A program made the translations under genes and the position numbers. This document shows, one piece after another, positions 1 to 6,774 of a stretch of DNA of 7,886 nucleotides (its first letter is position 1; every line of letters starts with the position of its first letter). A model generated the notes under the pieces. That model was not told the origin of the DNA and did no database searches. It saw only the letters and a list, made by a program, of their open reading frames with translations. The DNA is from Candidatus Eiseniibacteriota bacterium. GTDB taxonomy: Bacteria; Eisenbacteria; RBG-16-71-46. The stretch covers positions 1 through 7,886 of the forward strand of contig CAIXRL010000707.1 in assembly GCA_903921835.1 (NCBI GenBank). Reading direction: 5' to 3'.

Positions 1-619
1 GCAGGAAGCGGGTGCCGCGGATCGCCTTGGCCTTCTTCACCTTCTCGACCAGGTCGGCCGGGTACGCGATGGACGCCGTCGCGCCGTACGGTATGCCATG
101 CGCCGCGAGGATCGCGAGCATGTCCTTCTTCGGGTGCGACTTCGGCGTGCCCGAAGGCGTGGTCGTGGTCCACGCGCCCCAGGGCGTCGAGGACGAGCGC
201 TGGATGCCGGTGTTCATGTACGCCTCGTTGTCGTAGCAGACGTACAGGATGTTCTCGTTGCGCTCGGCCGCACCGGAGAGCGACTGCAGGCCGATGTCGA
301 ACGTGCCGCCGTCGCCGGCCCACGCGAGCACGGTCGTCTCGGTGTCCCCTGCCATGTCCAGCGCCGCCCGGATGCCGGACGCCGTGGAGGCCGCGGTCTC
401 GAACGCCGTGTGGAACAGCGGCACGCCGAGCGAGGACTGCGGATACGGGCCCGCGACGATGGTCCAGCAGCACGCCGGCAGCGAGACGATGGTCTTCGGA
501 CCCAGCGTCTTGAGCACGAGGCGCATCGCGAGGCTGCCGCCGCAGCCTGGGCACGCGAGGTGCCCGCTCGCCATGAGTTCCTCGTGCGGAATCAGTTCCT
601 TGATCCGGATCTGGCTCAT
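1..619 (-). CDS. porB: 2-oxoacid (pyruvate-type) oxidoreductase, beta subunit, 3' end cut off
   Basis: This is the thiamine diphosphate-binding beta subunit of a 2-oxoacid:acceptor oxidoreductase, a cytoplasmic enzyme that decarboxylates a 2-oxoacid and forms acyl-CoA. The first 206 residues are present and the C-terminus lies beyond the left edge. Visible features are a CPGCGG motif (Cys23, Cys26) and Cys50-Cys51, where the family binds a [4Fe-4S] cluster. The thiamine diphosphate/Mg motif runs from GDGGTFDIG (102-110) to YDNEAYMNTG (129-138). The sequence GIQRSSSTPWGAW follows and is typical of pyruvate-type beta subunits. The ATG overlaps the alpha stop codon as ATGA, and purine-rich GGGGGTGAAGG precedes it. 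Substrate is inferred: pyruvate is most likely from overall resemblance, but phenylglyoxylate and branched-chain enzymes share these motifs. No internal stop or frameshift was seen. Confidence 0.94.
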   Translation of the reverse strand, partial: MSQIRIKELIPHEELMASGHLACPGCGGSLAMRLVLKTLGPKTIVSLPACCWTIVAGPYPQSSLGVPLFHTAFETAASTASGIRAALDMAGDTETTVLAWAGDGGTFDIGLQSLSGAAERNENILYVCYDNEAYMNTGIQRSSSTPWGAWTTTTPSGTPKSHPKKDMLAILAAHGIPYGATASIAYPADLVEKVKKAKAIRGTRFL

Positions 620-1785
620 GCCTTCACCCCCACCCAGACGTCCTCGGGCTCGGGCTCGGCGCTCTTCGCGGCCGCCCTCGCCTTCGCGATGCAATCCATG
701 ATCGTGTCCGGCGTGACGTCGCGGCCACCGAGCCCCACGATGTAGCCGTGCACTCGCGGGCGCTTCGCGTCCGGCAGGTCGTACAGCGCCGCGCGGGTTT
801 CCTCGGCGAAGATCCCGCAGTGCCCCGGCGAGATGTTGCGGTCCAGCACCGCGACGTCCTTGACGCCACCCAGCGCGCGACGCAGGTCCGCGGTCGGGAA
901 CGGCCGGAACATCTTCACCTTCACCAGGCCCACCTTCTGGCCGTCGTCGCGAAGCTGGTTGATGACGTAGCGCGCCGTCGAGGTGATCGTGCCCGAGGTG
1001 ACGAGCACGAGGTCGGCGCCCTCGGTGCGATACGACTCGATGGGCCCGTAGGAGCGCCCAAACCGCCCGCCCCACTCGGCGTCGATCGCGATCATCGCGT
1101 CGTGCGCCTGCGCCATGCCCTCCTGCTGGCGCAGGCGCATCTCCATGTAGACGGCCGGCGTGGTGAGCGCCCCGAACGCGTGCGGCTCGTCGACGTCGAG
1201 CTTCTGGCGCGCGACGCGCTTCGGAAGAAACGCGTCCACGTCGGCCTGGTCCGGGATGTCCACCGGCTCCGACGTGTGCGAGAGAAAGAACGCGTCCAGC
1301 ACGACCATGACGGGAATGTCCACCGCCTCGGCGAGCTTGAACGCCTGGATTGTCGTGTCCAGCACCTCCTGGTTCGTCTCGCAGTAGAGCTGGATCCAGC
1401 CCGTGTCGCGCTGCGAGAGCGAATCGTTCTGGTCCGTCCACACGTTCCAGCCGGGGGCCATGGCGCGGTTCACGTCCACCATGACGATGGGCAGCCGGCC
1501 GCCGCCCGCCCAGTGCAGCAGCTCGTGCATGAGCGCGAGTCCCTGCGACGATGTGGCCGTGAAGGCGCGCGCGCCGGTCGCGGAAGCGCCGATGCAGGCC
1601 GCCATCGCCGAGTGCTCGGACTCCACCTTGATGAAGCGCGCCTTCAGATCCCCGCTGGCGCACATCTCGGAGAGTTCCTCGACGACCTGCGTCTGCGGCG
1701 TGATGGGGTAGGCCGCGATGACCTCGGTGCGCGCGAGCTTGACGCCATAGGAGACGGCGTGGTTTCCGATGATGACCTTCTTCAC
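616..1785 (-). CDS. porA: 2-oxoacid (pyruvate-type) oxidoreductase, alpha subunit
   Basis: This 389-residue protein is the alpha subunit, which holds the pyrimidine half of thiamine diphosphate and shapes the 2-oxoacid site. Length is normal for the family. Motifs are YPITPQT (26-32, with the conserved Thr29), VESEHSAM (54-61, whose Glu57 is the probable thiamine-activating glutamate), TSSQGLALM (78-86), and SQRDTGWIQLY (124-134). The C-terminal part, with VLVTSGT and KVKMFRPFP, is the transketolase C-terminal-like domain (domain II). The chosen start is GTG at 1785, because the family N-terminus begins at KKVIIGNHAV and GGGAGGG lies just upstream. It overlaps the stop of the preceding flavoprotein gene as GTGA, and its own stop overlaps the beta start as ATGA. 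An open frame extends 144 bases further upstream, but only inside the preceding gene. The family call is secure; substrate specificity is inferred. Confidence 0.94.
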   Translation of the reverse strand: MKKVIIGNHAVSYGVKLARTEVIAAYPITPQTQVVEELSEMCASGDLKARFIKVESEHSAMAACIGASATGARAFTATSSQGLALMHELLHWAGGGRLPIVMVDVNRAMAPGWNVWTDQNDSLSQRDTGWIQLYCETNQEVLDTTIQAFKLAEAVDIPVMVVLDAFFLSHTSEPVDIPDQADVDAFLPKRVARQKLDVDEPHAFGALTTPAVYMEMRLRQQEGMAQAHDAMIAIDAEWGGRFGRSYGPIESYRTEGADLVLVTSGTITSTARYVINQLRDDGQKVGLVKVKMFRPFPTADLRRALGGVKDVAVLDRNISPGHCGIFAEETRAALYDLPDAKRPRVHGYIVGLGGRDVTPDTIMDCIAKARAAAKSAEPEPEDVWVGVKA

Positions 1786-3620
1786 AGGCCCTCCCGCGTC
1801 ATGATCATGGCGCCGCGCGGACATTCCTCGACGCACAGGCCGCATCCCTTGCAGTACTTGTACGACAGCGAGAAGCCGTGCCCGCTCGAGTGCCGCTTGA
1901 TCGCGACGTCCGGGCAGTAGATCAGGCACAGCTCGCAGTCGTTGCAGACGCCGCAGTTGAAGCAGCGCTTCGCCTCGGCCAGCGCCTCGTCGGGCGCGAG
2001 CCCGAGGTTGGCCTCGCCGAAGTCGGCGCCGCTCTGGCCGGGCGCGCGGTGATGGTCGGGCGTGCCCGCGACGTGCTGGAAGTACGCCATGTTGAGCTGC
2101 TCGAACTTCACCACCTCGTTGAGCTCGTTGGTGCGGTGCACGGGGTCGTCGCCGCGCCAGCGCGTGACGCTCATCGCCCCCGTGCCGCCGTAGCGCAGCG
2201 CCTGCGGCTCGATCGCGGGCACCGCGTCGCCCGCCCGGGTGCGCAGCCAGCGGTCGATGCCGATGGCGGCACGCTTGCCCGAGCCCAGCGCGTGCGCGAC
2301 CGTGCGCGGCTCGGCGGCCAGGTCACCGCCCGCGAAGAAGCCCTCGCGGCTCGTGTGGCCGAACTCGTCCGTCTTCAGGATGTAACCGCGGCGGTGCAGG
2401 TCGGGCGGCAGCGCGCCCTCCTCGCCCTCACCGCCCGGAGCGGTGAGGAGCGTGTCGGCCGGCAGCACGAACGAACTCCCGGGCACGGACAGCGTCCGCC
2501 GCGAACCGTCGGCCGCCTGCTGCTCGGGCTGCAGCCGCACGCACGCAACGCCGACCAACCGCGCGCCCGGCGCGGCCGACTCGCCGGAGTCGAACATGTT
2601 GCGGATCGCGTCGATCGCCTGCTCGTCCTCGGGGTGCTCGGAAACCTGCAGGCCCACGACGCGTGTGAAGAACTCGAAACGCACGCCCTCGCGCAGCGCC
2701 TCCTCGACCGTGTCGGGATCCGCCGCCATCTCCTCACGCGCCGCGGTGAACAGCACCGTCGGCTCCGAGCCGAGCCGCAGCGCGGTGCGCGCGCAATCCA
2801 CGGCCATGTCGCTGCCGCCGACCACGATCACGCGCCGGCCCGCATGCCCGCGGCCCCCGGCACGCACCTCGTGCAGGTAGTCCACGCCGGGCCGCACGTC
2901 CAGCAGGCCCTGCTCCTGCCACTCGAATCCCTCGCGGGCGCGCGCGCCGGAGGCGAGGAACACGGCGTCGAAGCGCTCCAGGTCCTTCCACGGCAGGTTG
3001 CCGCCGATGCGCACGCCGCACTGGATTGCGACGCCCTCGGCGCGGATGAACTCGATCTCGCGCACCAGCACCGCACGCGGCAGCCGGTACTCCGGCACGC
3101 CGTAGCGCAGCCAGCCGCCCGGCTCCGGATCGGCCTCGAACACGGTCACGCTGTAGCCCAGGCGCACCAGGTGGTACGCGCAGGCGAGCCCCGCGGGGCC
3201 GGAACCGACCACGGCGACGTGCTCGGTGCGGGTGCGCGGCGGCGCGCTCATGCGCGGCTGCGCCGTGCGGTCGCCGAGCATGCGCTCGACCGCGTGGATG
3301 TTCACCGCTTCGTCGAACAGCGCCCGGCTGCAGGCGCGCTGGCAGGCGTGATCGCAGACGCGGCCGCAGACGGAGGGCATGGGGTTCTCGCGCAGCAGCA
3401 GCTCGCGCGCGTCCTCCACCCTGTCCAGCCGCATCAGGTTCATCACGCCTTCGATGTCGATGCCCACCGGGCAGGCCGCGTTGCACGGCGCGATCCTGTC
3501 CTGGTAGACGGGCTGGATGCACTTCCACGACCCGGTGCGATTGGCCAGCGTGGAGCCCTGGCTCACCGAGATGGTGGGGACGCCGTGGGCGAAGTCCTTC
3601 CTGTCCTGATCGTCAGGCAT
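1782..3620 (-). CDS. GltD-like FAD/NAD(P) oxidoreductase fused to a 2[4Fe-4S] ferredoxin
   Basis: This 612-residue electron-transfer subunit combines two parts that are often separate. Residues about 34-118 are the GltD-type N-terminal Fe-S region, with C46xxxCP and C85xxxC89xxxC93xxxC97. The FAD site is VVGSGPAGL (137-145) with the second site FAGGDL around 429-434. A nucleotide-binding motif, VIVVGGSDMAVDCARTALR (264-282), should hold NAD(P)H. The C-terminal 60 residues form a ferredoxin with C559xxC562xxC565xxxC569P and C590xxC593xxC596xxxC600P, plus an extra C553xxC556. I infer that it takes the place of the delta (ferredoxin) subunit and passes electrons to NAD(P)+, or in reverse feeds reductive carboxylation. 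The separate flavoprotein and ferredoxin subunits of phenylglyoxylate:NAD+ oxidoreductase are a close parallel. It overlaps the gamma gene by 8 bases. Oddity: the dinucleotide motif reads GGSDMA where GGGxxA is usual. Confidence 0.9.
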   Translation of the reverse strand: MPDDQDRKDFAHGVPTISVSQGSTLANRTGSWKCIQPVYQDRIAPCNAACPVGIDIEGVMNLMRLDRVEDARELLLRENPMPSVCGRVCDHACQRACSRALFDEAVNIHAVERMLGDRTAQPRMSAPPRTRTEHVAVVGSGPAGLACAYHLVRLGYSVTVFEADPEPGGWLRYGVPEYRLPRAVLVREIEFIRAEGVAIQCGVRIGGNLPWKDLERFDAVFLASGARAREGFEWQEQGLLDVRPGVDYLHEVRAGGRGHAGRRVIVVGGSDMAVDCARTALRLGSEPTVLFTAAREEMAADPDTVEEALREGVRFEFFTRVVGLQVSEHPEDEQAIDAIRNMFDSGESAAPGARLVGVACVRLQPEQQAADGSRRTLSVPGSSFVLPADTLLTAPGGEGEEGALPPDLHRRGYILKTDEFGHTSREGFFAGGDLAAEPRTVAHALGSGKRAAIGIDRWLRTRAGDAVPAIEPQALRYGGTGAMSVTRWRGDDPVHRTNELNEVVKFEQLNMAYFQHVAGTPDHHRAPGQSGADFGEANLGLAPDEALAEAKRCFNCGVCNDCELCLIYCPDVAIKRHSSGHGFSLSYKYCKGCGLCVEECPRGAMIMTREGL

Positions 3621-4236
3621 GCTCCACCTCCGTGTACGGGATGCGGACGACACAGGTCGCGGCTTCGCGGGCGGCGTCGATGTTGCCCTGCGCCTTGCCC
3701 GGGACCGCCTCGGCGATCGCCTCGCAGATGGCCTCGAGGCCCACGATCCCGGAGTCCCCCGCGAACGCGCCGACGATGGCCGTGTTGACGATCGGCTGCG
3801 TCTTCGAGCCGAGTCCGTACTTGCGCGCGATCGTGGACGCGTCCACCAGCGTGACGCGGAAGTGCTGCGCGAGCGAGGCGTAGGCCTCGGGGCCCCGGTC
3901 CGAGTTGATCAGGATCGAGCCGCCCGGCTTGAGGCCCTGCGTGACGTCGATGGCCTTGATCAGCGTTGGATCGAGGATGATGAGGTCGTGCGGGCTCGTG
4001 ATCTCGCAGCGCAGCAGGATCGGCCCGTGTGAGTAGCGCAGGAACGCGGTCACCGGCGCCCCGCGGCGCTCGACGCCGAACGCGGGGAACGACTGCACCG
4101 AACTGCCCTCGCGGAACAGCGCCGACGCCAGGATCTTCGAGGCGATGACGGCGCCCTGGCCTCCGCGGCCGTGGATACGAAGCTCGCGCACCTCGACCCG
4201 GGGATCGGGACGCGGGGATGCGGAACGGTCTGACAT
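3613..4236 (-). CDS. porG: 2-oxoacid (pyruvate-type) oxidoreductase, gamma subunit
   Basis: This 207-residue protein is the gamma subunit of the same complex, the domain linked to CoA handling in this enzyme family. The hallmark HGRGGQGAV lies at residues 22-30 and FGVERRGAPV at 53-62. Further family signs are DLIILDPTLI and the IVNTAIVGAFAG stretch. Length is typical. An in-frame ATG exists 30 bases upstream, but I chose ATG 4236 because GGAGG lies six bases before it and the family domain starts only about 14 residues later. It is the first gene of the operon, opposite a divergent transporter gene, and its stop codon lies inside the following flavoprotein gene (8-base overlap). The call is secure for the family. 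Placing gamma first is common in such operons. Confidence 0.93.
   Translation of the reverse strand: MSDRSASPRPDPRVEVRELRIHGRGGQGAVIASKILASALFREGSSVQSFPAFGVERRGAPVTAFLRYSHGPILLRCEITSPHDLIILDPTLIKAIDVTQGLKPGGSILINSDRGPEAYASLAQHFRVTLVDASTIARKYGLGSKTQPIVNTAIVGAFAGDSGIVGLEAICEAIAEAVPGKAQGNIDAAREAATCVVRIPYTEVEHA
3627..3631 (-). promoter_or_regulatory. Ribosome binding site of the flavoprotein-ferredoxin gene
   Basis: GGAGG on the minus strand, six bases before ATG 3620, lies inside the end of the gamma gene. It decides the start in favour of MPDDQ over an in-frame ATG 33 bases further upstream, which would add an unconserved arginine- and serine-rich tail. Confidence 0.85.
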
Positions 4237-4242
4237 GGCTGG

Positions 4243-4247
4243 CCTCC
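4243..4247 (-). promoter_or_regulatory. Ribosome binding site of the gamma-subunit gene
   Basis: A perfect GGAGG on the minus strand, six bases before ATG 4236. It supports this start over the in-frame ATG at 4266, which would place the site inside the gene. Confidence 0.85.
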
Positions 4248-4338
4248 GACGATGCGCCTGATCCACCCCGGCACTCGCTCCCGGCCCTGCCGGGCCGCGG
4301 CGCGGAGGTGGAGGCTCGATGCGACGCCCCCATCAGGG

Positions 4339-4353
4339 GCATCATGTGTGCCA
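4339..4353 (-). promoter_or_regulatory. Candidate sigma-54 (-24/-12) promoter for the oxidoreductase operon
   Basis: The minus strand reads TGGCAC-ACATG-ATGC. The sigma-54 consensus is TGGCAC, five bases, TTGC, so this matches nine of ten defined bases and has the exact ten-base gap between the -24 GG and the -12 GC. Transcription would start near 4327 and leave a leader of about 90 bases before ATG 4236. No good sigma-70 type promoter was seen nearby. This is pattern matching only. Sigma-54 promoters also need an activator, and no activator gene is visible in the window. Confidence 0.4.
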
Positions 4354-4423
4354 CGCTTGGAGTGGCGCTGCGGCGCCCGCGAACCGGTGACGAACGCCGC
4401 GCGATCCAAGCGATTGGGGGCCT

Positions 4424-4435
4424 GCGAGGCCTCGC
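4424..4435. promoter_or_regulatory. 12-base perfect palindrome, possible activator or operator site
   Basis: GCGAGGCCTCGC is self-complementary with no spacer. It lies about 100 bases upstream of the transcription start predicted from the sigma-54-like site, a usual distance for an enhancer-binding protein. Palindromes of this size do occur by chance in GC-rich DNA, so the role is speculative. Confidence 0.2.
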
Positions 4436-4608
4436 TGCAATGACAGGCGCGGGCCGCCGGTGCGTTGCGAGAGCGTCAGGATGTCAGTGTGCCCCGTGTG
4501 GACGTGCCAGCACGGCAGGAAGAAACCCCCCGTGAGCCGCCCTCCATGGCGCAGAACACCCGGCCCAACTGCCGCCCAACTTCCCATCGCGCATCGAGGT
4601 GCGGCAAT

Positions 4609-4795
4609 GCCAGCCCGGACTGTGCATGCCCCGCCGCCTGCGAGCGCGATCTGGAACGCGGCCCCTGCGGCGCCCGACCGGGGTGCTCCTCGGCGTGTCT
4701 TCAAACACGCCTCCGGTGCAACCCGGTCGGGCGCCTTGTGGCCACGCCCCATCTCGCACTCCCGGCTGGCGCTGCATGAACAGTCCGGGCTAGGC
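4609..4795. repeat. Giant imperfect palindrome, MITE-like foldback element
   Basis: The two halves, 4609-4698 and 4705-4795, are inverted copies of each other around a six-base loop CTTCAA (4699-4704). By hand count about 69 of about 90 positions pair, with only two or three small gaps. The outer arm, AGCCCGGACTGTGCATGC (4612-4629), pairs with 4774-4791 at 17 of 18 positions. An inner arm, GGCGCCCGACCGGG (4669-4682), pairs perfectly with 4722-4735. The innermost stem, GGCGTGT/ACACGCC, is perfect. The middle part is weaker, about 23 of 38. The size, the lack of a gene and the well-kept ends suit a non-autonomous mobile element or an ERIC-like repeat. No clear target duplication is seen. An identical end motif occurs at 7851. 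It ends nine bases before the OPT start codon. Confidence 0.8.
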
Positions 4796-4796
4796 T
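4791..4796 (+). promoter_or_regulatory. Possible -10 element just upstream of the OPT start
   Basis: TAGGCT fits the loose TAnnnT pattern and stands eight bases before ATG 4805, so transcription could begin at or next to the start codon and give a leaderless message. No convincing ribosome site precedes the gene, which agrees with this. No good -35 box is seen 16-18 bases upstream. The hexamer overlaps the right end of the palindrome. Confidence 0.25.
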
Positions 4797-4804
4797 GCGC
4801 GACC

Positions 4805-6634
4805 ATGACTGGACTCCGCAAGCTGCTCCCGCCCATCAACAGCCGCAGCTACTACTTCCTGCTCGGCTCCGTCGCCATCTTCATCCTCGGCCCCCTGGGC
4901 GGCATCACCGCCGCCTACATGAACTTCTCGCTGGGCTTCTTCGTGGGTGGGCAGGTCCTGGCGGGCATCCTCGGCAGCGTGGTCACCTACGGCTACGGCG
5001 CCGAGGGCAAGCACGGCGCCAACTACATCCAGACCATGGCGGCCTCGGTCGCCGGGCTCTCCGGCATGGCCGTGCTCATCCAGGCCATGACCTGGCTGGG
5101 CCTGCCCGAGCCTCCAATCTGGCAGATGGTGACCTACTTCATGTGCATCGGCATGTTTGGCGTGGGAGTGGGCATGCTGTACACGCCGATCCTCGTGGAC
5201 CGCATGCAGCTGTCCTTCCCCTCCGGCTTCGCGGTCGCCAACATCCTGCGCGCGCTGACGGACATCCGGCTGCTGCGCGATTCGATCGGCAAGCTGGGCG
5301 GCGGCGCGCTCGCGGGAATCACCAGCGGCCTCGCGGTGAGCATCCCGTTCAGCGGCAGCCTCGGCACGTACATGACGAGCTTCTCCAACACCGGCTACTC
5401 GGCGTCGACGCTCGGCGCCGGCATGATCGTCGGCGCGCGCATCGGCTTCCCGGCCATCGTCGTCGGAGCGATCGGCACGTTCCTGACGCCGTGGCTGCGC
5501 GCGCACGGCATGCACGACGCGCACGGCGTCATGCTGCCGTTCCTCGGGCCGCACGACCCGTTCCGCAAGATCGCGTTCATCTGCGCGCTCGGCATGATCA
5601 TGGGCGCGGCCATGGTGGACATGGCGATGCTGGCGGGCACGGCGGTGAAGTCGTTCGGGCAGGCGAAGCAGGCCGCGCCGGCCGAGGACTGGAAGAAGAC
5701 CGACAACCGCTTCCTCGTCGGCTGGGTGGCGTTCTGGGCGCTCGCGGTCTTCGCGATGGGCGTCGGCGTACTGCACCTCCCGCCGGTGTTCGTGGGAATC
5801 GCCATCGCGCTCGCGTTCGTCTTCCTGATGGTCAACGGCATATCGCTGGGCATCTCGGACAGCAATCCCATCTCGAGCGCGTTCGTGCTGACCGTGTTCA
5901 TCCTCGCCACGATCGGCCTCAAGGACCCGGTGACCGGGCTGCTGTGCGCGACCATCCTGCTCATCTCCACCAGCGTCGGCGGCGACATGCAGCAGGATCG
6001 CTCGACCGGCTGGCGACTGGGCACCAACCGCTCGATCCAGTTTCGCTTCCAGGTGATCGGCATCGCGATGGGCGCCGTGATGAGCGTCGTGCTGGCGCGC
6101 CTCTTCATGAAGGCCTACCCGGTGCTCGCCGTGAACCAGTTCGCGCACCCGGGCACGCCCGGCGCCGAGAAATGGCAGTCGGCGATGACGTACAAGTTCG
6201 TCGGCGCGCTCAACAGCCTCACGCACCCGAACCCGAACGTCATGGTGGCGCTCGGGCTGGGCATCGGCATCGGCCTGCTCACCGAGGTGCTGCGCAAGGT
6301 CATCAAGCTCAACAGGGACTACAAGGCGTGGGTGGCGGGCGGCGGCGAAGCGTACTACGTCGATCTCGCCGTGGACTGCGTGCTCCTGCCGAGCCCGTAT
6401 GCATCGAGCTTCGGCGGCTTCGTCGAGTTCGGCACCTCGGCGTGGTTCGGCGTGGGCGGCATCTTCAGCTCGCTGCTGCAGACGTACCAGTCGCGCCGGG
6501 CGCGCAAGCCCGAGCACGAGGGGCTTCCCGAGGACATGAGCACCATGTCGCTCGTCGGCGGCGGCCTCATCGCCGGCGACTCGCTGGCTGCTCTTGGGCT
6601 CGGGCTCTACGGCCTGCTCAAGACGATGATGTAA
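4805..6634 (+). CDS. OPT-family (oligopeptide/metal-chelate) membrane transporter
   Basis: This 609-residue inner-membrane protein belongs to the OPT/YSL family of secondary transporters, which import small peptides or metal-chelate complexes, usually with protons. It is hydrophobic through most of its length, with roughly a dozen or more membrane segments, the first at about residues 17-37. Family signs are the glycine-rich opening (GPLGGITAAYMNFSLGFFVGGQ), LSFPSGFAVANILRAL near 138-153, and GGDMQQDRSTGWRLGTNRS at about 392-410, the counterpart of the conserved D-x-KTG-x-x-x-G segment. ATG 4805 is preferred: the open frame extends 115 codons upstream, but that part is not membrane-like and lies in the palindrome. 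No Shine-Dalgarno is obvious. Length is normal for a bacterial member. The substrate cannot be read from sequence. Nothing ties it functionally to the divergent oxidoreductase operon. Confidence 0.92.
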   Translation: MTGLRKLLPPINSRSYYFLLGSVAIFILGPLGGITAAYMNFSLGFFVGGQVLAGILGSVVTYGYGAEGKHGANYIQTMAASVAGLSGMAVLIQAMTWLGLPEPPIWQMVTYFMCIGMFGVGVGMLYTPILVDRMQLSFPSGFAVANILRALTDIRLLRDSIGKLGGGALAGITSGLAVSIPFSGSLGTYMTSFSNTGYSASTLGAGMIVGARIGFPAIVVGAIGTFLTPWLRAHGMHDAHGVMLPFLGPHDPFRKIAFICALGMIMGAAMVDMAMLAGTAVKSFGQAKQAAPAEDWKKTDNRFLVGWVAFWALAVFAMGVGVLHLPPVFVGIAIALAFVFLMVNGISLGISDSNPISSAFVLTVFILATIGLKDPVTGLLCATILLISTSVGGDMQQDRSTGWRLGTNRSIQFRFQVIGIAMGAVMSVVLARLFMKAYPVLAVNQFAHPGTPGAEKWQSAMTYKFVGALNSLTHPNPNVMVALGLGIGIGLLTEVLRKVIKLNRDYKAWVAGGGEAYYVDLAVDCVLLPSPYASSFGGFVEFGTSAWFGVGGIFSSLLQTYQSRRARKPEHEGLPEDMSTMSLVGGGLIAGDSLAALGLGLYGLLKTMM

Positions 6635-6696
6635 GCCGCGTCGCAGCGGCCACCAAAGCCCGGGTCACGAACGCGGTAGCTGCCTCGGACCCGGGC
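6635..6696 (+). terminator. Paired hairpins after the OPT gene, possible terminator
   Basis: Right after the TAA stop, GCCGC (6635-6639) can pair with GCGGC (6646-6650). Then GCCCGGGTC (6658-6666) pairs perfectly with GACCCGGGC (6688-6696), and the stem extends by CGA/TCG across one bulged base. The second hairpin is strong, but no run of T follows (CCTATGTC). It could therefore be a terminator without a U-tract, a message-stabilising end or a structured leader of the next gene. It argues for at least partial separation of the two plus-strand genes. Confidence 0.4.
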
Positions 6697-6765
6697 CCTA
6701 TGTCACAGGCCCTGACCGGCTCTTCTCCGCACGCCCTCGCGCCGTCGGATGTGGGGCGGATGACC

Positions 6766-6774
6766 AAGGAAGGA
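6766..6774 (+). promoter_or_regulatory. Ribosome binding site of the PP-loop gene
   Basis: AAGGAAGGA stands nine bases before GTG 6784. It is the only good site in the 149-base gap and favours this GTG over in-frame ATGs at 6700 and 6760. Confidence 0.6.

Larger units (their letters stand above)
4237..4804. other. Divergent intergenic region without a convincing gene
   Basis: This 568-base stretch lies between the minus-strand oxidoreductase operon and the plus-strand OPT gene. Several open frames cross it on both strands, but none has a recognisable domain, a good ribosome site or conserved-looking composition. I saw no tRNA and no rRNA. Three things stand out: a sigma-54-like promoter at 4339-4353, a 12-base palindrome at 4424-4435, and a giant imperfect palindrome at about 4609-4795. 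Small GC-rich hairpins also occur, including CCCGGC/GCCGGG at 4280-4294, GCCCC/GGGGC at 4326-4340 and GGCGC/GCGCC at 4364-4377. These short ones are expected in DNA this rich in G and C. The stretch 4436-4608 holds nothing I can assign. Confidence 0.7.

Noticed and set aside
1878..3788. A 636-codon open frame on the plus strand opposite the flavoprotein gene
   Set aside because: It is rich in Arg, Ala, His and Val with no domain and mirrors a clearly conserved gene. Such antisense frames are expected at this GC content.
4218..4535. A 105-codon plus-strand open frame in the intergenic region
   Set aside because: No domain and no good ribosome site, it overlaps the start of the gamma gene, and its composition is that of random GC-rich DNA.
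4669..4735. Intrinsic terminator
   Set aside because: The inner stem is strong, but no gene ends just before it on either strand and no T-run follows it. It is part of the larger palindrome.
4609..4795. Integron attC site
   Set aside because: The size and imperfect palindrome are suggestive, but the conserved GTTRRRY/RYYYAAC core sites are missing at the ends and no gene-cassette layout is seen.
4460..4804. A 115-codon upstream extension of the OPT gene
   Set aside because: It runs through the giant palindrome, has no membrane or signal character, and the family domain begins just after ATG 4805.
4790..6517. A 575-codon minus-strand open frame opposite the OPT gene
   Set aside because: Its composition is dominated by Arg, Ala, Asp and His, typical of an antisense shadow of a membrane protein gene. 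It has no recognisable motif.
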